A DNA stretch of 64,000 bases from Halapricum hydrolyticum (GCA_025517565.1 JAOPKD010000012.1:1-64000); one strand, 5' to 3'. Shown: positions 32,301-41,096, counted from the first letter of the stretch. Notes: generated by a model from the sequence alone, not told the origin. A program made the numbers and translations.

Positions 32301-34256
32301 TTCCACGCTGCGAACCCCAGCATCGACACCACGATCCTCGGCACCAACGTCAACGAGACGACGTACGAGACGTTCGCTGTCGAAAACACGGTTGAAGACA
32401 ACTTCACGTCCCTCGAAGGCGTGGACACGATGACCATCAGCGACGACCGATGGTACCGAGTCGAGGGTCAGGTCACTGACGCACTCGGCACCCCGATCAA
32501 CGGGACCATGCTCGACGACTCACAGCTCGGCTACATCGACGGTAGCGTCGGTGCCGCCGAGGTCGTGTTCCACGACACGCTGGGCAATGATGCGGACGGT
32601 TCGAAGGTCCAGCTGAACAACGAGAGCGGTCTCGTCACGTTCGACGTCAACCCGACTGACGCGGACGACAACGGCGAGTTCGTTCCGAAATTCAACCTGT
32701 CCGCATACACGAGCGAGAGCGGATTCGATACCGGCGACGCTGACGGGCCGACGGCCGAATGGTACGACACGCCTGAAGGTCAGCTCCCGCGTGTCCAGGT
32801 CTACGACCAGTCCGGTGCCCTGCTCCCGCGAGACGAGGACACGAGCAACCTGATCCTGGCCAACGACGTGACCCAGACGATCCGAGTCGAGGCCTTCCCG
32901 GCAGATCAGAACGACCTGCCAGTCCAGCGCCTCAACTTCGCGATCAACACGTCCTCTGACCCGGTCAACGAGAACACCATCAACACGTTCACCGAAATGG
33001 AAGACGCGAGCGTGCTGGTGACGGACAACGATGCTCCGTACCCGAACATCCCCTACGAACAGGGTCAGGTCGGGTACCTCACCGTGACCCCGACGGGTAC
33101 CGGTGAAGGCATCATCGAGCTGCTCAGCGGCGACGCTTCCGGCCCGGTCACCAAGACCATCGAAGGCGATGACATCGTCTTCGACGTCCTGCGCTCGAAC
33201 AAGCAGGTCGACCTCGGCCTCGCCTCCGAGACCGCCACGCCCGGTGGCTCGGTCAACGTCACCGTGACCGCCGCGGCGACGGACGACCCGATCAGCTTCG
33301 CCGAGGTGTCCCTCGAGGACCCCAACGGCAACGTGATCGAATCCGAGACCTCTGACGAGAACGGCATGGTCTCGATTCCGATTCCGGCGGGCGCGTCGCT
33401 CGGCGAGTACTCGCTGACGACGCGACCGGCCGGTTACCAGCCTATCACGGAGAGCTTGCAGGTCAGCGCACCGGCACAGCTCGACGAAGACCTCGAGCTC
33501 TTCGCCGCTGAAGAGCAGGTCATCTCCGGCACCACCTCCGAGGACGCCGGCACGACCTACACCATCGAAGTCTCCGGTCCGGGTCTGGTCGACACTGTTG
33601 ACGCGACCGTGCAGGACGACGGCAGCTTCAGCGCTGCGTTCGATCTCAGCGATCTGAGCGCCGGTGACCAGATCACCGCTTCGATCAACGGTGACGAGGT
33701 CACCTACACGCTGCAGGAGCCGCCCGTCGCTACGGTCGACTTCCGCAGCCAGCAGAGTGAATCCGGCGACGTAGTCACGGTCCGTGAGGCCTACCTGCCC
33801 GAAGGTGGCTTCATCGTGATCCACGACGCTGACGGCAACGTCATCGGTCACTCCGACTACTTCGAGCCTGGCACGGTCGACAACGTCGAGGTCCTCCTCG
33901 ACACGTCGCTGTCTGCCGGTGACAACCAGGTCACGGCCATGCCGCACCTGGACGACAACGACAACCAGGCCTACGACTTCCCGGACGCCGACGCTCCGTA
34001 CACCGACGCTGACGGCAACCCGGTGACTGATAGTGCGACTGTCAGAGTGCCCGGCCCGACGGACACGCCGACGGACACGCCGACGGACACGCCGACGGAC
34101 ACGCCGACGGACACGCCGACGGACACGCCGACGGACACGCCGACGGAGACCACCACCACCGAAGAAGGTGATGGTGGCGGACCCGGCTTCGGTATCGCCG
34201 TCGCGCTCGTCGCGCTGCTCGGTGCTGCGCTGCTCGCCGTCCGCCGCAACAACTAA
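29346..34256 (+). CDS. csg: S-layer (cell surface) glycoprotein
   Basis: This is the main cell-wall subunit that forms the surface lattice. The 1,636-residue product starts with a Csg-type signal peptide (EKLRAIFLAVLMVGSAFAMG, cleaved near GAAA-NVD). It has a very acidic ectodomain with many N-x-S/T sites and repeated beta-sandwich modules, including a carboxypeptidase-regulatory-like one near residues 1290-1385. A threonine-rich stalk of seven PTDT units precedes the end. The C-terminus has GGGPGFG, a hydrophobic helix and basic VRRNN, a PGF-CTERM signal for archaeosortase ArtA processing and lipid attachment. It is nearly twice the length of the roughly 830-residue Haloferax or Halobacterium proteins. 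A strong terminator follows. Confidence 0.92.
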   Translation: MTGNNTTPGEKLRAIFLAVLMVGSAFAMGVAFTGGAAANVDSSSFDTIANQDTVGDDFTVNVSVADGEQITVENIVDGETVNTISVTDGGSNDADSNTGTINVTLEAGKTLDGPSRVNITDSSDNTYSQTYNTSNYLVQLDGDSQEVIQGETTTISGNISKYPGMLVDYDLNYTLAYDNDINTDNSAAANYSVVTSSDTGNGEFQITRTFDEVDEENDFLNDYPSDDGATAEPSYTVFVGTSNNPSDDGNEGFALIDTRLNVNGDVSVDGTVVEEPDYRQTVFVSGDISNADGPLPDYNLRVRGPAGSSQKTSDSAGDGSFGFTLTMNDAGTWNLGTDEGGFIGYKDITVAPQEADLEFTADGENLATFEETYSIQLNDSQDDFALNTQKSTDPGTDMGEVRGYINVTGPFSDVSQDGDDTGNIADIVYENPGSADPGDVLYFHVETDENGQASFSATPTQDADVTATLENTADGDYEGLEEAHDAADSPEEPDYFGSDPIPLGGADPVNVVDKSVEDPQYENEALADESSSATYIDILEEDANGPAIVEVLPLQTSGENRVNDSANERFGYDGEQDLEGMTVYRVSFELRNETNAAIEPNGTVDGTFADMDISGAGINATIYADDNDELAVDSQNGNVLDAQYVDLADGDSRDEYAFLIRPTSTDEVDEQIVHEVNVVGEDTVEIPLDAAGLQIEEFVIDNETTQSILGDQNVDLSAVVNAPYDNFAPVNNGLVRLTQTGYDLDTETDARTSNVNDGEYEFENITLGPRGIDNAGTTGIASEISQLTFTAYQYADLNLQDKALEQQEVDRAAVRTVDLTADDSLQVEFLPENTSDYSGFKTTEDGDVFTLTKGVEYDQIAFELTNASGEPVDLTEGIAGEEVDLNDLADAELDGEPFVGIVGATQDDSPGTHKVHFDVDASDPANGTYVIDDIQNSSYVSTETDGADADEAFGFTNNSDRDADAFQLQITTPDASYKTADDEGVFHAANPSIDTTILGTNVNETTYETFAVENTVEDNFTSLEGVDTMTISDDRWYRVEGQVTDALGTPINGTMLDDSQLGYIDGSVGAAEVVFHDTLGNDADGSKVQLNNESGLVTFDVNPTDADDNGEFVPKFNLSAYTSESGFDTGDADGPTAEWYDTPEGQLPRVQVYDQSGALLPRDEDTSNLILANDVTQTIRVEAFPADQNDLPVQRLNFAINTSSDPVNENTINTFTEMEDASVLVTDNDAPYPNIPYEQGQVGYLTVTPTGTGEGIIELLSGDASGPVTKTIEGDDIVFDVLRSNKQVDLGLASETATPGGSVNVTVTAAATDDPISFAEVSLEDPNGNVIESETSDENGMVSIPIPAGASLGEYSLTTRPAGYQPITESLQVSAPAQLDEDLELFAAEEQVISGTTSEDAGTTYTIEVSGPGLVDTVDATVQDDGSFSAAFDLSDLSAGDQITASINGDEVTYTLQEPPVATVDFRSQQSESGDVVTVREAYLPEGGFIVIHDADGNVIGHSDYFEPGTVDNVEVLLDTSLSAGDNQVTAMPHLDDNDNQAYDFPDADAPYTDADGNPVTDSATVRVPGPTDTPTDTPTDTPTDTPTDTPTDTPTDTPTETTTTEEGDGGGPGFGIAVALVALLGAALLAVRRNN
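34056..34151 (+). repeat. 12-bp tandem repeat encoding the PTDT stalk
   Basis: CCGACGGACACG is repeated perfectly seven times (34056-34139), followed by one variant unit CCGACGGAGACC. It encodes Pro-Thr-Asp-Thr repeats that would be heavily O-glycosylated just outside the membrane. Perfect identity at the DNA level implies frequent copy-number change by slippage. Confidence 0.9.
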
Positions 34257-34293
34257 GTCGGCCTTCGCCGACTCCTGACGTTTTTTATTTTTT
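34256..34293 (+). terminator. Hairpin and T-run terminator of the S-layer gene
   Basis: AGTCGGC-CTTC-GCCGACT (34256-34273) forms a perfect 7-bp stem starting at the last base of the stop codon. It is followed by CCTGACG and TTTTTTATTTTTT (34281-34293). The combination is the clearest terminator in the window and suits a very abundant mRNA. Confidence 0.8.
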
Positions 34294-34329
34294 CGCACCA
34301 CATAGCTGCAGCACTCCTCGCGGTCTCGA

Positions 34330-34665
34330 TCAACGACGGAACAGCAGTCTTACCCGAAAGATACCGAGTCCAGTCGTTCGATTCTCCAGACCGACATGCG
34401 GCCGGAGCTGCAAGTCGTCACGGCACTCCGTATCAGTCACCCTCTGGTAGCTGATGACAGGAGCCGATACGGGAGCTTCGAGATCCGTCTCAGCCACTGT
34501 GCAGAATACGTCCCGATACTCGTCTATTGGCTTCCCCTTCCCGAACGCGGGGCACTTCCTACACGTTCGTGACGTCCAGATGACGACCGTGCCTGCCGGA
34601 CATCCACGCCCGGTTGCGGCGTCCCGTTCGACACAGGGCCAACCTGTGACGCGGCCACAATACAC
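34330..34665 (-). CDS. Uncertain cysteine-containing ORF
   Basis: A 111-residue open frame lies in the 517-base gap between the S-layer and DUF63 genes. It contains CRKCPAFGKGKPIDEYRDVFC, which resembles part of a zinc ribbon, and a later region (VSAPVISYQRVTDTECRDDL) that looks protein-like. It starts with GTG, is basic rather than acidic, and no promoter is evident. It could be a genuine small gene or a decayed one. The remaining sequence up to 34773 holds nothing that I can support. Confidence 0.3.
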   Translation of the reverse strand: MYCGRVTGWPCVERDAATGRGCPAGTVVIWTSRTCRKCPAFGKGKPIDEYRDVFCTVAETDLEAPVSAPVISYQRVTDTECRDDLQLRPHVGLENRTTGLGIFRVRLLFRR

Positions 34666-34773
34666 TGCGTGGAGTCGGCTACGATTCCTTTCGATCGGAC
34701 GGTCGTCCTGCCGACTCGCGTATGCCTGACTGATGTTCAGCCCGAGTATCGAAAAAACAGTGCCGTCGGGGTA

Positions 34774-35634
34774 TCAGCCAGCGATAGCGGCGAGCGTCGC
34801 CTCGCTGTGGAGTGCAAAGATCACGACGTTGTTGATAGCCGGTCCGAGACCGAGCGCGACGATGACAGCGAACGCGAGGTTCCCGCGGACGGGTTCGGCC
34901 TCGAGATAGTCGGCGAAGGCGTAGACGATGACGACCGCGAGCGCGAGCTTGACGACGACGAACAGCCAGCCGACGCCGACCGCCCCGGAGATCGGCAATT
35001 CGCCGGCGATGTCCATGATCGTCCGGGGGAGCGGCGAGCGTTCTGCCGTTCCGAGCACGTCGATCCCGATAGCGGTCGTAATCCCGTCCAGGGCGTGCGC
35101 GAAGACCACGAGCCCGCCGACGAGTCGCGTCTTGGCGACGACGTCGGTCGTGAGATAGGCCATCCCGAAGTAGATCCCGAGGGTTATTGGGACCGTGATG
35201 ACGATGCCCGCGGCCGACCAGACTGGTTCGGCACCGGCAAGCGTGTCCTGCTGGCTCGCGAAGACGACCAGTCCGAGCAATACGACTGCACCCGTCACGC
35301 CGAGATCACGCGCGACCCGGTCTTTGTGGGGGCGCAGACTGGCCCGGAACGCAAAGATCGCCCAGACGACCCCGAGCGCGATGAACGTCGTCACGTAGAC
35401 AGCCGGGGCGCCGAACAGCGGCTCGGCCCAGGCCGGGTACATGCCCGGGTCGATCTGGTGGAGCGCGTGCGCGCTCGCGCCCATGATCATCCACGGCGTG
35501 AACGCCAGCACGTGGCCCTGTGTGACCCGCGGCTCGAGCGCGAGCAGGAACGCAGTCACTGTTGCGGTTCCGATTAGCAGCACCACGAGGTGCGGGAGCG
35601 GCGGCACGACGAGCCCGCTCGGAAGGAGTGCCAT
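34774..35634 (-). CDS. DUF63 family membrane protein
   Basis: The 286-residue product is an archaeal multi-pass membrane protein with about eight helices. Features of DUF63 are visible: GSALHALHQ-like text (MGASAHALHQID near residue 52), FAHALDGITTAIGID near 186, and ALGLGPAINNVV near the end, with conserved His and Asp inside helices. Function is unknown. Starts further upstream in the frame overlap the divergent deoC gene, so the ATG at 35634 is used. Its start lies 80 bases from the deoC start, so the two divergent genes share a compact promoter region. Confidence 0.85.
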   Translation of the reverse strand: MALLPSGLVVPPLPHLVVLLIGTATVTAFLLALEPRVTQGHVLAFTPWMIMGASAHALHQIDPGMYPAWAEPLFGAPAVYVTTFIALGVVWAIFAFRASLRPHKDRVARDLGVTGAVVLLGLVVFASQQDTLAGAEPVWSAAGIVITVPITLGIYFGMAYLTTDVVAKTRLVGGLVVFAHALDGITTAIGIDVLGTAERSPLPRTIMDIAGELPISGAVGVGWLFVVVKLALAVVIVYAFADYLEAEPVRGNLAFAVIVALGLGPAINNVVIFALHSEATLAAIAG

Positions 35635-35713
35635 ACCGATGTGGCCGTTCGCCACGACCGAAAGGATAGCGGTCCGGAGATGCGCTTTTGGCGCTGGCCG
35701 CCGTCCAGCCGGT

Positions 35714-36352
35714 ATGGACGACATCGCCGCGCGGATCGAACACACGGTCCTGGGGCCGACGACGACGCCTGCGGACGTTCGGGCGGTGCTCGACGTCGCC
35801 ATCGAGACCGGCATGCGCGCCTGTGTCCCGCCATGCTACGTGTCGATGGCCGCCGAGTATGCCTCGAGCGTCGCAGTGACGACGGTCGTCGGGTTCCCGC
35901 ACGGACAGCACACGAGTGCGATCAAAACCGAGGAGGCTGCGGCGCTCGTCGAGGCCGGAGCCGACGAACTCGATATGGTTGCGAACCTCGGGCTTCTGCG
36001 GGCGGGCGAAGACGAAACGTTCCGCTGGGACATCGCGGAAGTCGTCGCGGCGACGACTCGCCCAGTCAAAGTCATCGTCGAGGCGCCGCTGCTCGCCGAT
36101 GACGAAAAACACCGTGCTGCCCGCCTCGCAGCCGAGGCCGACGCCGCCTATCTCAAGACTGCGACGGGCTTTGCCGACGGCGGAGCGACGACCGACGACG
36201 TCGAGTTGCTCTCGACGTATCTACCTGTCAAGGCCGCCGGCGGGATCGACACATGGGAGCGGGCAGAGAAACTGTTTGAGGCAGGGGCCGAGCGGATCGG
36301 CGCGTCCTCGGGAGAGACGATTCTCGAGAAGTACCGGCGCTCGAAAACGTGA
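35714..36352 (+). CDS. deoC: Deoxyribose-phosphate aldolase
   Basis: This enzyme cleaves 2-deoxyribose-5-phosphate to glyceraldehyde-3-phosphate and acetaldehyde in nucleoside catabolism. The 212-residue TIM-barrel has the Schiff-base lysine K148 in YLKTATGF, the assisting lysine K173 in VKAAGGI and the acidic D87 in ELDMV. Length and motif order match archaeal DeoC. The ATG at 35714 gives the conserved IEHTVLGPTTT N-terminus, so longer upstream frames (antisense to the DUF63 gene) are ignored. Confidence 0.95.
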   Translation: MDDIAARIEHTVLGPTTTPADVRAVLDVAIETGMRACVPPCYVSMAAEYASSVAVTTVVGFPHGQHTSAIKTEEAAALVEAGADELDMVANLGLLRAGEDETFRWDIAEVVAATTRPVKVIVEAPLLADDEKHRAARLAAEADAAYLKTATGFADGGATTDDVELLSTYLPVKAAGGIDTWERAEKLFEAGAERIGASSGETILEKYRRSKT

Positions 36353-36367
36353 GGAAGACCGCGGGTC

Positions 36368-38461
36368 TTACGGCTCGATCCGCTGTCCCGCTACTGCAGC
36401 CCCGCTAGCTGCTCCGAGCAGCGCGACGAGCGCGACGGCGACACCGAAGCCGGGTCCGCCACCGTCGCCGGTTTCGGTCTCCGTCTCGGTTTCAGTTTCT
36501 CCGTCGTCGGTCTCGGTTTCAGTTTCTCTGTCGGTTTCGTCGTCAGTCTCGTCGTCAGTCTCGTCATCAGTCTCGTCGTCAGTTCCACCGTCGCTGGCAG
36601 CGAGCGAGAGCAACGGCTGGCTTTCTTCGTCCCATTCGCCAGGTATGCTGATGTCGGTCTCTTCGCCGACGAACGCCAGTGCCCGCACTGTATCCTCGTC
36701 GGCGTCACTCTCGAGGCCGGCGTCCAGCAGGATAGCTGTCCGTCCTGCGTCGAGGTTCGTCTCGCTCGCTTCGATCATCGAGAACGGGAGGGGAAGCCGA
36801 TCGCTGATAGCCGTTCCGTCACTGACCGAGAGGTTGCCCCGGACCGTGGTGGTGCCGTCGGCGACACTCGCGCTCAGACGGGCGTGTTCGAAGTCGGCTG
36901 CTCTGATCGCCTCGATCACTTCGGTGACTTCGGTCTGGTTGGCCGTTCGGTTGTACTCGGTCAGCGCGCGGTCGAACATTCTCTCATCCGCGACGCTTGC
37001 GGATCCCTCGGCGACGATCCGGTCGCCGCTCGTCCGGACGTCGAGTGCTGTCCGCATGCTATCCGTGATCGGGAGCTCCCGGTCTTCGAGTTCCGCCACG
37101 TAGTCGTCCCAGTTAGTCGTCTCGGACGCCGCTGCCCCGTTCAGGTTGGCGACAAACTGTTCACCCGTGGCGTCCTGGCCGGTCGTAAGGACGAACTCCC
37201 AGCTCGAGGTCGTCTCCAGTCCGGCGGCGCGTCTCGCTTCCGTCTGTTCGCGGAGTTGCTCGGCCGTGTCCGTCAGCGGGACGCCGAACATCCCCGATGG
37301 GAGGCCTGTATCGGGCGTCTGCGGGCCGGTCGCTGCCGTCTGCTCGATCTGTTCGAGGAGGTCGACGTACGCGAGCGTCAGGTCGTCCGTCCCGTCGAGG
37401 CTGACGTTCCAGGCGACGCTCGCCTGCTGGCCACCTGCCGGGCCGGTCTCGACGGCCACCTCCGCTTCGACGTGCGAGAGTGTGACGTTCTCGATCCGGT
37501 CTGCCAACTCGGCCGCTTCGGCCTCGGTCATATTCGTTTCCGGACCGGCGAACCCTTCGACGATCGCCTCGGAGATGGCCGCGTCGACGCCGCCGACCGT
37601 GACCGTGTACGCGATGTCCAGTCGCTGCCCGGCATCTTCTTCGGTCAGGTCGTAATTGTCGAGGCTGACATCACACGTTACGTTGGTCGTATTGACCCCT
37701 TCACAGTACTGCTCCTCGAGAGTCGCCTGTGCCCGCTCGGAGGTGTTCCAGTCCCCGGCCTCTTGTGCCCCTAGCACGTACGACTCCTCCACTTCGAGGG
37801 TGTAGGTCTCGTCCTGTTCGGCCAGGACGAACCTGTGTGACCGATCCGGAATCATCTGTGCGGCCAGCTGGACGCTCGCTGACCCGTCGGCGGTCAGAGA
37901 GGTTGCGTCCGTCGTGATGGTCCCGTCCGTTCGAGCTTCCTGGAGGAGGAAGAACACGAACGACATCTGTGAGTCCCGTGGGACTGCGACGGTGCTGTTC
38001 AGAGCCATCGACGACTCGCTGACGGTTCTGTTCTGGACGCTATCGAACTCGAACCGGAGATCTTTCAGCGGGGCCGGCCGGTCGGTTACCGCTGCTCCGT
38101 CGGCGCTCATCTCGTCGGGCGTCGCCAGCAGCGACACGTTAGCCGTCACGTCTGTCTCGGCATCCTGGCTCATTACGAACTCGGCGAAGCCGTCAGCGAC
38201 GTCCATACTGGCGTGTCCGCTCGTCGCTTGGAGGTCGTCCGAGTCTTCGTACTCGTAGACCAGTATGACTGACCCGTCGCCTGCCACGTACGCCTCGTCC
38301 GCGTTCGATACGGTTTCGTTCAGCGGTGCCTCGTCCCCGCTGGACGCGGCGACGATGCTATCCCCTGTTCCCCCGGCTGCCGTCGCGGTCGCGACACCGC
38401 CGACTGCAGACAACAACAGGAAGGCAACAGTCAGGACGGCTCCTGTTTTCTCGTTCAGCAT
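36368..38461 (-). CDS. PGF-CTERM surface protein
   Basis: The 697-residue product has a signal peptide (MLNEKTGAVLTVAFLLLSAV, cleaved near ATAAG), a long acidic ectodomain and a low-complexity ETDD repeat stalk at about residues 625-665. GDGGGPGFG, a hydrophobic helix and a basic end form a PGF-CTERM anchor like that of the S-layer protein. The ectodomain contains repeated segments of the type NVTLSHVEAEVAVE and is not a family that I recognise. It is expected to be processed by the same archaeosortase and displayed at the surface. It converges with deoC, whose stop is 15 bases away. Confidence 0.8.
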   Translation of the reverse strand: MLNEKTGAVLTVAFLLLSAVGGVATATAAGGTGDSIVAASSGDEAPLNETVSNADEAYVAGDGSVILVYEYEDSDDLQATSGHASMDVADGFAEFVMSQDAETDVTANVSLLATPDEMSADGAAVTDRPAPLKDLRFEFDSVQNRTVSESSMALNSTVAVPRDSQMSFVFFLLQEARTDGTITTDATSLTADGSASVQLAAQMIPDRSHRFVLAEQDETYTLEVEESYVLGAQEAGDWNTSERAQATLEEQYCEGVNTTNVTCDVSLDNYDLTEEDAGQRLDIAYTVTVGGVDAAISEAIVEGFAGPETNMTEAEAAELADRIENVTLSHVEAEVAVETGPAGGQQASVAWNVSLDGTDDLTLAYVDLLEQIEQTAATGPQTPDTGLPSGMFGVPLTDTAEQLREQTEARRAAGLETTSSWEFVLTTGQDATGEQFVANLNGAAASETTNWDDYVAELEDRELPITDSMRTALDVRTSGDRIVAEGSASVADERMFDRALTEYNRTANQTEVTEVIEAIRAADFEHARLSASVADGTTTVRGNLSVSDGTAISDRLPLPFSMIEASETNLDAGRTAILLDAGLESDADEDTVRALAFVGEETDISIPGEWDEESQPLLSLAASDGGTDDETDDETDDETDDETDRETETETDDGETETETETETGDGGGPGFGVAVALVALLGAASGAAVAGQRIEP

Positions 38462-38599
38462 ACACGTTTTGGTTTTTTGCCTGTAGAATAATAGTTGCGC
38501 TCACTCCGAACGGCCCCAATCGGTGGCGTTCGGCGCGTCTCACCGTCGTCTCGATCCGTCGTGCTTTTGCGTGCGCGGATGTAGTGATACACAGACACG

Positions 38600-39895
38600 A
38601 TGGCCCGCTACTACGTCGAAACCTACGGGTGCACCTCCAATCGAGGTGAGACCCAGCAGATCGAGCGCGCCCTCCGGGAAGGGGGCCACCGCCCAGCGTC
38701 CTCGCCCCAAGAGGCAGACGTGGCGATCCTGAACACGTGTACGGTCGTCGAGAAGACCGAGCGGAACATGCTCCGGCGGGCCAGAGAACTGGACGAACAG
38801 ACGCCTGCGGACCTGATCGTCACGGGGTGTATGGCGCTGGCCCAGGGCGAGCAGTTCGCGGATCTGGACGCCGAGATCCTCCACTGGGACGACGTTCCCG
38901 AGTACGTCCTCAATGGCGAGTGTCCGACGATCACGCCCGACACCGAGCCCGTCCTTGACGGCGTCACGGGCATCCTGCCGATCGCTCGCGGCTGCATGAG
39001 CGACTGCTCGTACTGTATTACCAAGCAGGCCACGGGGCGGATCGACTCTCCGACTGTCGAGGAGAACGTCCGGAAGGCCCGAGCGCTCGTCCATGGCGGG
39101 GCACGGGAGATCCGGATCACCGGCCAGGACACCGGCGTCTACGGCTGGGACATCAACCAGGGAGAGAGCCTTCTGCCCGAGCTTTTGAGCCGGATCTGCA
39201 CCGAGATAGACGGCGACTTCCGGGTTCGCCTCGGGATGGCAAATCCCGGCGGTGTCCACGGGATCGCCGAGGAACTCGCGTCCGTGTTCGCCGAGCACGA
39301 CGAGATCTACAACTTCCTGCACGCGCCCGTCCAGAGTGGCTCCGACGACGTGCTCGCGGACATGCGCCGCCAGCACCGCGTCGAGCAGTTCCGCGAGATC
39401 GTCGAGACCTTCGACGAGCACCTCGAGTACTGGACGCTCGCGACGGATTTCATCGTCGGGTTCCCGACCGAAACACCCGACGATCACGAGGCCAGCATGG
39501 ATCTTCTCCGGGAGATCCGCCCCGAAAAGCTCAACGTCACGCGCTTCTCGAAGCGCCCCGGTACCGACGCCGCCGAGATGAAGGGGCTGGGCGGCACACT
39601 CAAGAAGGAGCGCTCGAAGGCGATGACCGACCTGAAGATGGACGTCGTCGGCGAGGCCTACGAAGAGATGGTCGGCACCGAACGATCGGTCCTGCTCACC
39701 GAGGACGGTACCGACGACTCGCTGGTGGGCTACGACGAGGCCCACCGTCAGGTCGCCCTGCCGAAGGCGCAACTCCAGGGGCTGAAGGTTGGCGACTTCG
39801 TCGAGGTCGAGATCACCGGCCACAACACGGTCTACGCGATGGGCGAACCGATCTCGCCACCCGAGACGACGACGGCCGCTCGAGCCGACGACTAG
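38600..39895 (+). CDS. tRNA t6A37 methylthiotransferase (MtaB type)
   Basis: This radical SAM enzyme adds a methylthio group to t6A at position 37 of ANN-decoding tRNAs. The 431-residue product has the N-terminal MTTase domain with cysteines in ETYGCTSN, LNTCTVVEKTER and VTGCMALAQ for the auxiliary cluster. The radical SAM CxxxCxxC motif is in ARGCMSDCSYCITKQ near residue 137, and a C-terminal TRAM domain covers about residues 360-420. The archaeal/eukaryal CDKAL1-like form is indicated by overall layout. It converges with the small gene ending at 39892, overlapping it by four bases. Confidence 0.93.
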   Translation: MARYYVETYGCTSNRGETQQIERALREGGHRPASSPQEADVAILNTCTVVEKTERNMLRRARELDEQTPADLIVTGCMALAQGEQFADLDAEILHWDDVPEYVLNGECPTITPDTEPVLDGVTGILPIARGCMSDCSYCITKQATGRIDSPTVEENVRKARALVHGGAREIRITGQDTGVYGWDINQGESLLPELLSRICTEIDGDFRVRLGMANPGGVHGIAEELASVFAEHDEIYNFLHAPVQSGSDDVLADMRRQHRVEQFREIVETFDEHLEYWTLATDFIVGFPTETPDDHEASMDLLREIRPEKLNVTRFSKRPGTDAAEMKGLGGTLKKERSKAMTDLKMDVVGEAYEEMVGTERSVLLTEDGTDDSLVGYDEAHRQVALPKAQLQGLKVGDFVEVEITGHNTVYAMGEPISPPETTTAARADD

Positions 39896-40218
39896 GGCTG
39901 CTCGACCGCAACCGTCACGTCCGCGGAATCCAGGCCGATCCGCTGAAACTGCGTTCGAACGTGTTCTTTCGCGGCCTCGACCGCCCGCTCGCGGGTCTCG
40001 AATCCGCGCGGACTCGGTGATTCGAAGGCGACGTTGATCTCGCGATCGTCGATCTGCTGGACTTGGCCACCGCTTTCGACCTCGTAGAAGGCATCACAGA
40101 CCCATACGTACGGCGCTCCCTCGTCGGGTGCACCCTCGAACGACGGCGGGTCGTCGCCGGGTTCGTACAGCGTCCCCGTCAGGGCCGTCCCGCCGGCCTC
40201 GCCCCGGATCAGTAGCAT
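39892..40218 (-). CDS. Haloarchaeal protein of unknown function (DUF7113-like)
   Basis: The 108-residue acidic product (MLLIRGEAGGTALTGTLYEP, then APYVWVCDAFYEVESGG and EHVRTQFQRIGL) looks like a conserved haloarchaeal small family, which I recall as DUF7113. It has one cysteine and no catalytic signature. The frame extends upstream to 40299, but that adds a poor N-terminus overlapping the neighbouring nuclease gene, so the ATG at 40218 is preferred. Function unknown. Confidence 0.65.
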   Translation of the reverse strand: MLLIRGEAGGTALTGTLYEPGDDPPSFEGAPDEGAPYVWVCDAFYEVESGGQVQQIDDREINVAFESPSPRGFETRERAVEAAKEHVRTQFQRIGLDSADVTVAVEQP

Positions 40219-40295
40219 ACCCACATCTACGCGATTGGCACGCAAAAGGTCGCCGACGTGGGCTTCCGGGGCTGTACCTCTTTCCTCCGCTCTTT

Positions 40296-41096
40296 TCACT
40301 CGAGTCGGACCTGCGCGAGCACGGGGAAGTGATCCGATGGGTAGCGGCCCTCGGCGTAGAGGTCGGTACAGACGCCGTGCTGGCGGACCTCGAGGCCGTC
40401 GGTGACGAAGATGTGATCGATCTTGCGGCTGGGGACGAGGTGCTCGAAGTCCGTCACGGACGTTTCGGGGCCGTGATGGCCGTATTCAGAGCGGTCGATC
40501 GCGTTGTACAGCGTCCGCCTCCCCGCCTCGGGATCGATGATCGTCTCGTGGGCGGGTTCGCCGGCGATGCAGTTGAAATCGCCCGTCACGATCAGGGGCT
40601 CGTCGTCGGTCAGTTCGTCCAGTCGCTCCCGGAGCAGACGGGCGCTGTGGCGACGCGCTCGGGGTCCGTCGTGGGAGAAGTGCGTGTTGGCGTGGACGAG
40701 CACGCGGTCGGTGTCCCGGTCGCGCAGCCGTGCCCAGGTAACGATCCGGGGGTGGCGGGCGTCCCAGCCGAGACTACCTGCCCGTTCGGGCGTCTCCGAG
40801 AGCCAGAACGTATCCGTCGCTTCGAGTGCGAACCGTCGCTCGTCGAAGCCGATCGGGGAGTACTCGCCTTCCTCGTCGCCGTCGACGCGCGGGTCGCCGA
40901 CCCACTCGTAGTTGGGGAGCCGGTCTTGCAGGTACGACAGCTGGTTTGCGAGTGGTTCCTGGAGGCCGAGCAGCGACGGTTCGCGAAAGCGGATCGTGTC
41001 CGCGACGCCCTCCCGACGGTTCGCCCAGCGGTGCTCGCCGTCCTCGGGGTTGTCGTAACGGACGTTGTACGTCATGACGCGAAACCACGCGGTCAT
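40296..41096 (-). CDS. Endonuclease/exonuclease/phosphatase family protein
   Basis: This Mg-dependent phosphoesterase belongs to the DNase I/exonuclease III fold. The 266-residue product shows the fold motifs in order: MTYNVRYDN near residue 8, LLGLQEP near 43, HANTHFSHDGPRARRHSA near 132, VTGDFNC near 169, KIDHIFV near 226 and SDHFPVLAQV near the end. The catalytic His/Asp pair is SDH. The close match to the secreted-type family acting on sugar phosphates or nucleic acids leaves the substrate open; no signal peptide is visible, so it is cytoplasmic. Confidence 0.88.
   Translation of the reverse strand: MTAWFRVMTYNVRYDNPEDGEHRWANRREGVADTIRFREPSLLGLQEPLANQLSYLQDRLPNYEWVGDPRVDGDEEGEYSPIGFDERRFALEATDTFWLSETPERAGSLGWDARHPRIVTWARLRDRDTDRVLVHANTHFSHDGPRARRHSARLLRERLDELTDDEPLIVTGDFNCIAGEPAHETIIDPEAGRRTLYNAIDRSEYGHHGPETSVTDFEHLVPSRKIDHIFVTDGLEVRQHGVCTDLYAEGRYPSDHFPVLAQVRLE

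Noticed and set aside
32520..34301. Open frame of 593 codons on the minus strand
   Set aside because: Also antisense to csg; it includes a VRRRVRRR stretch that is simply the reverse reading of the PTDT repeat.
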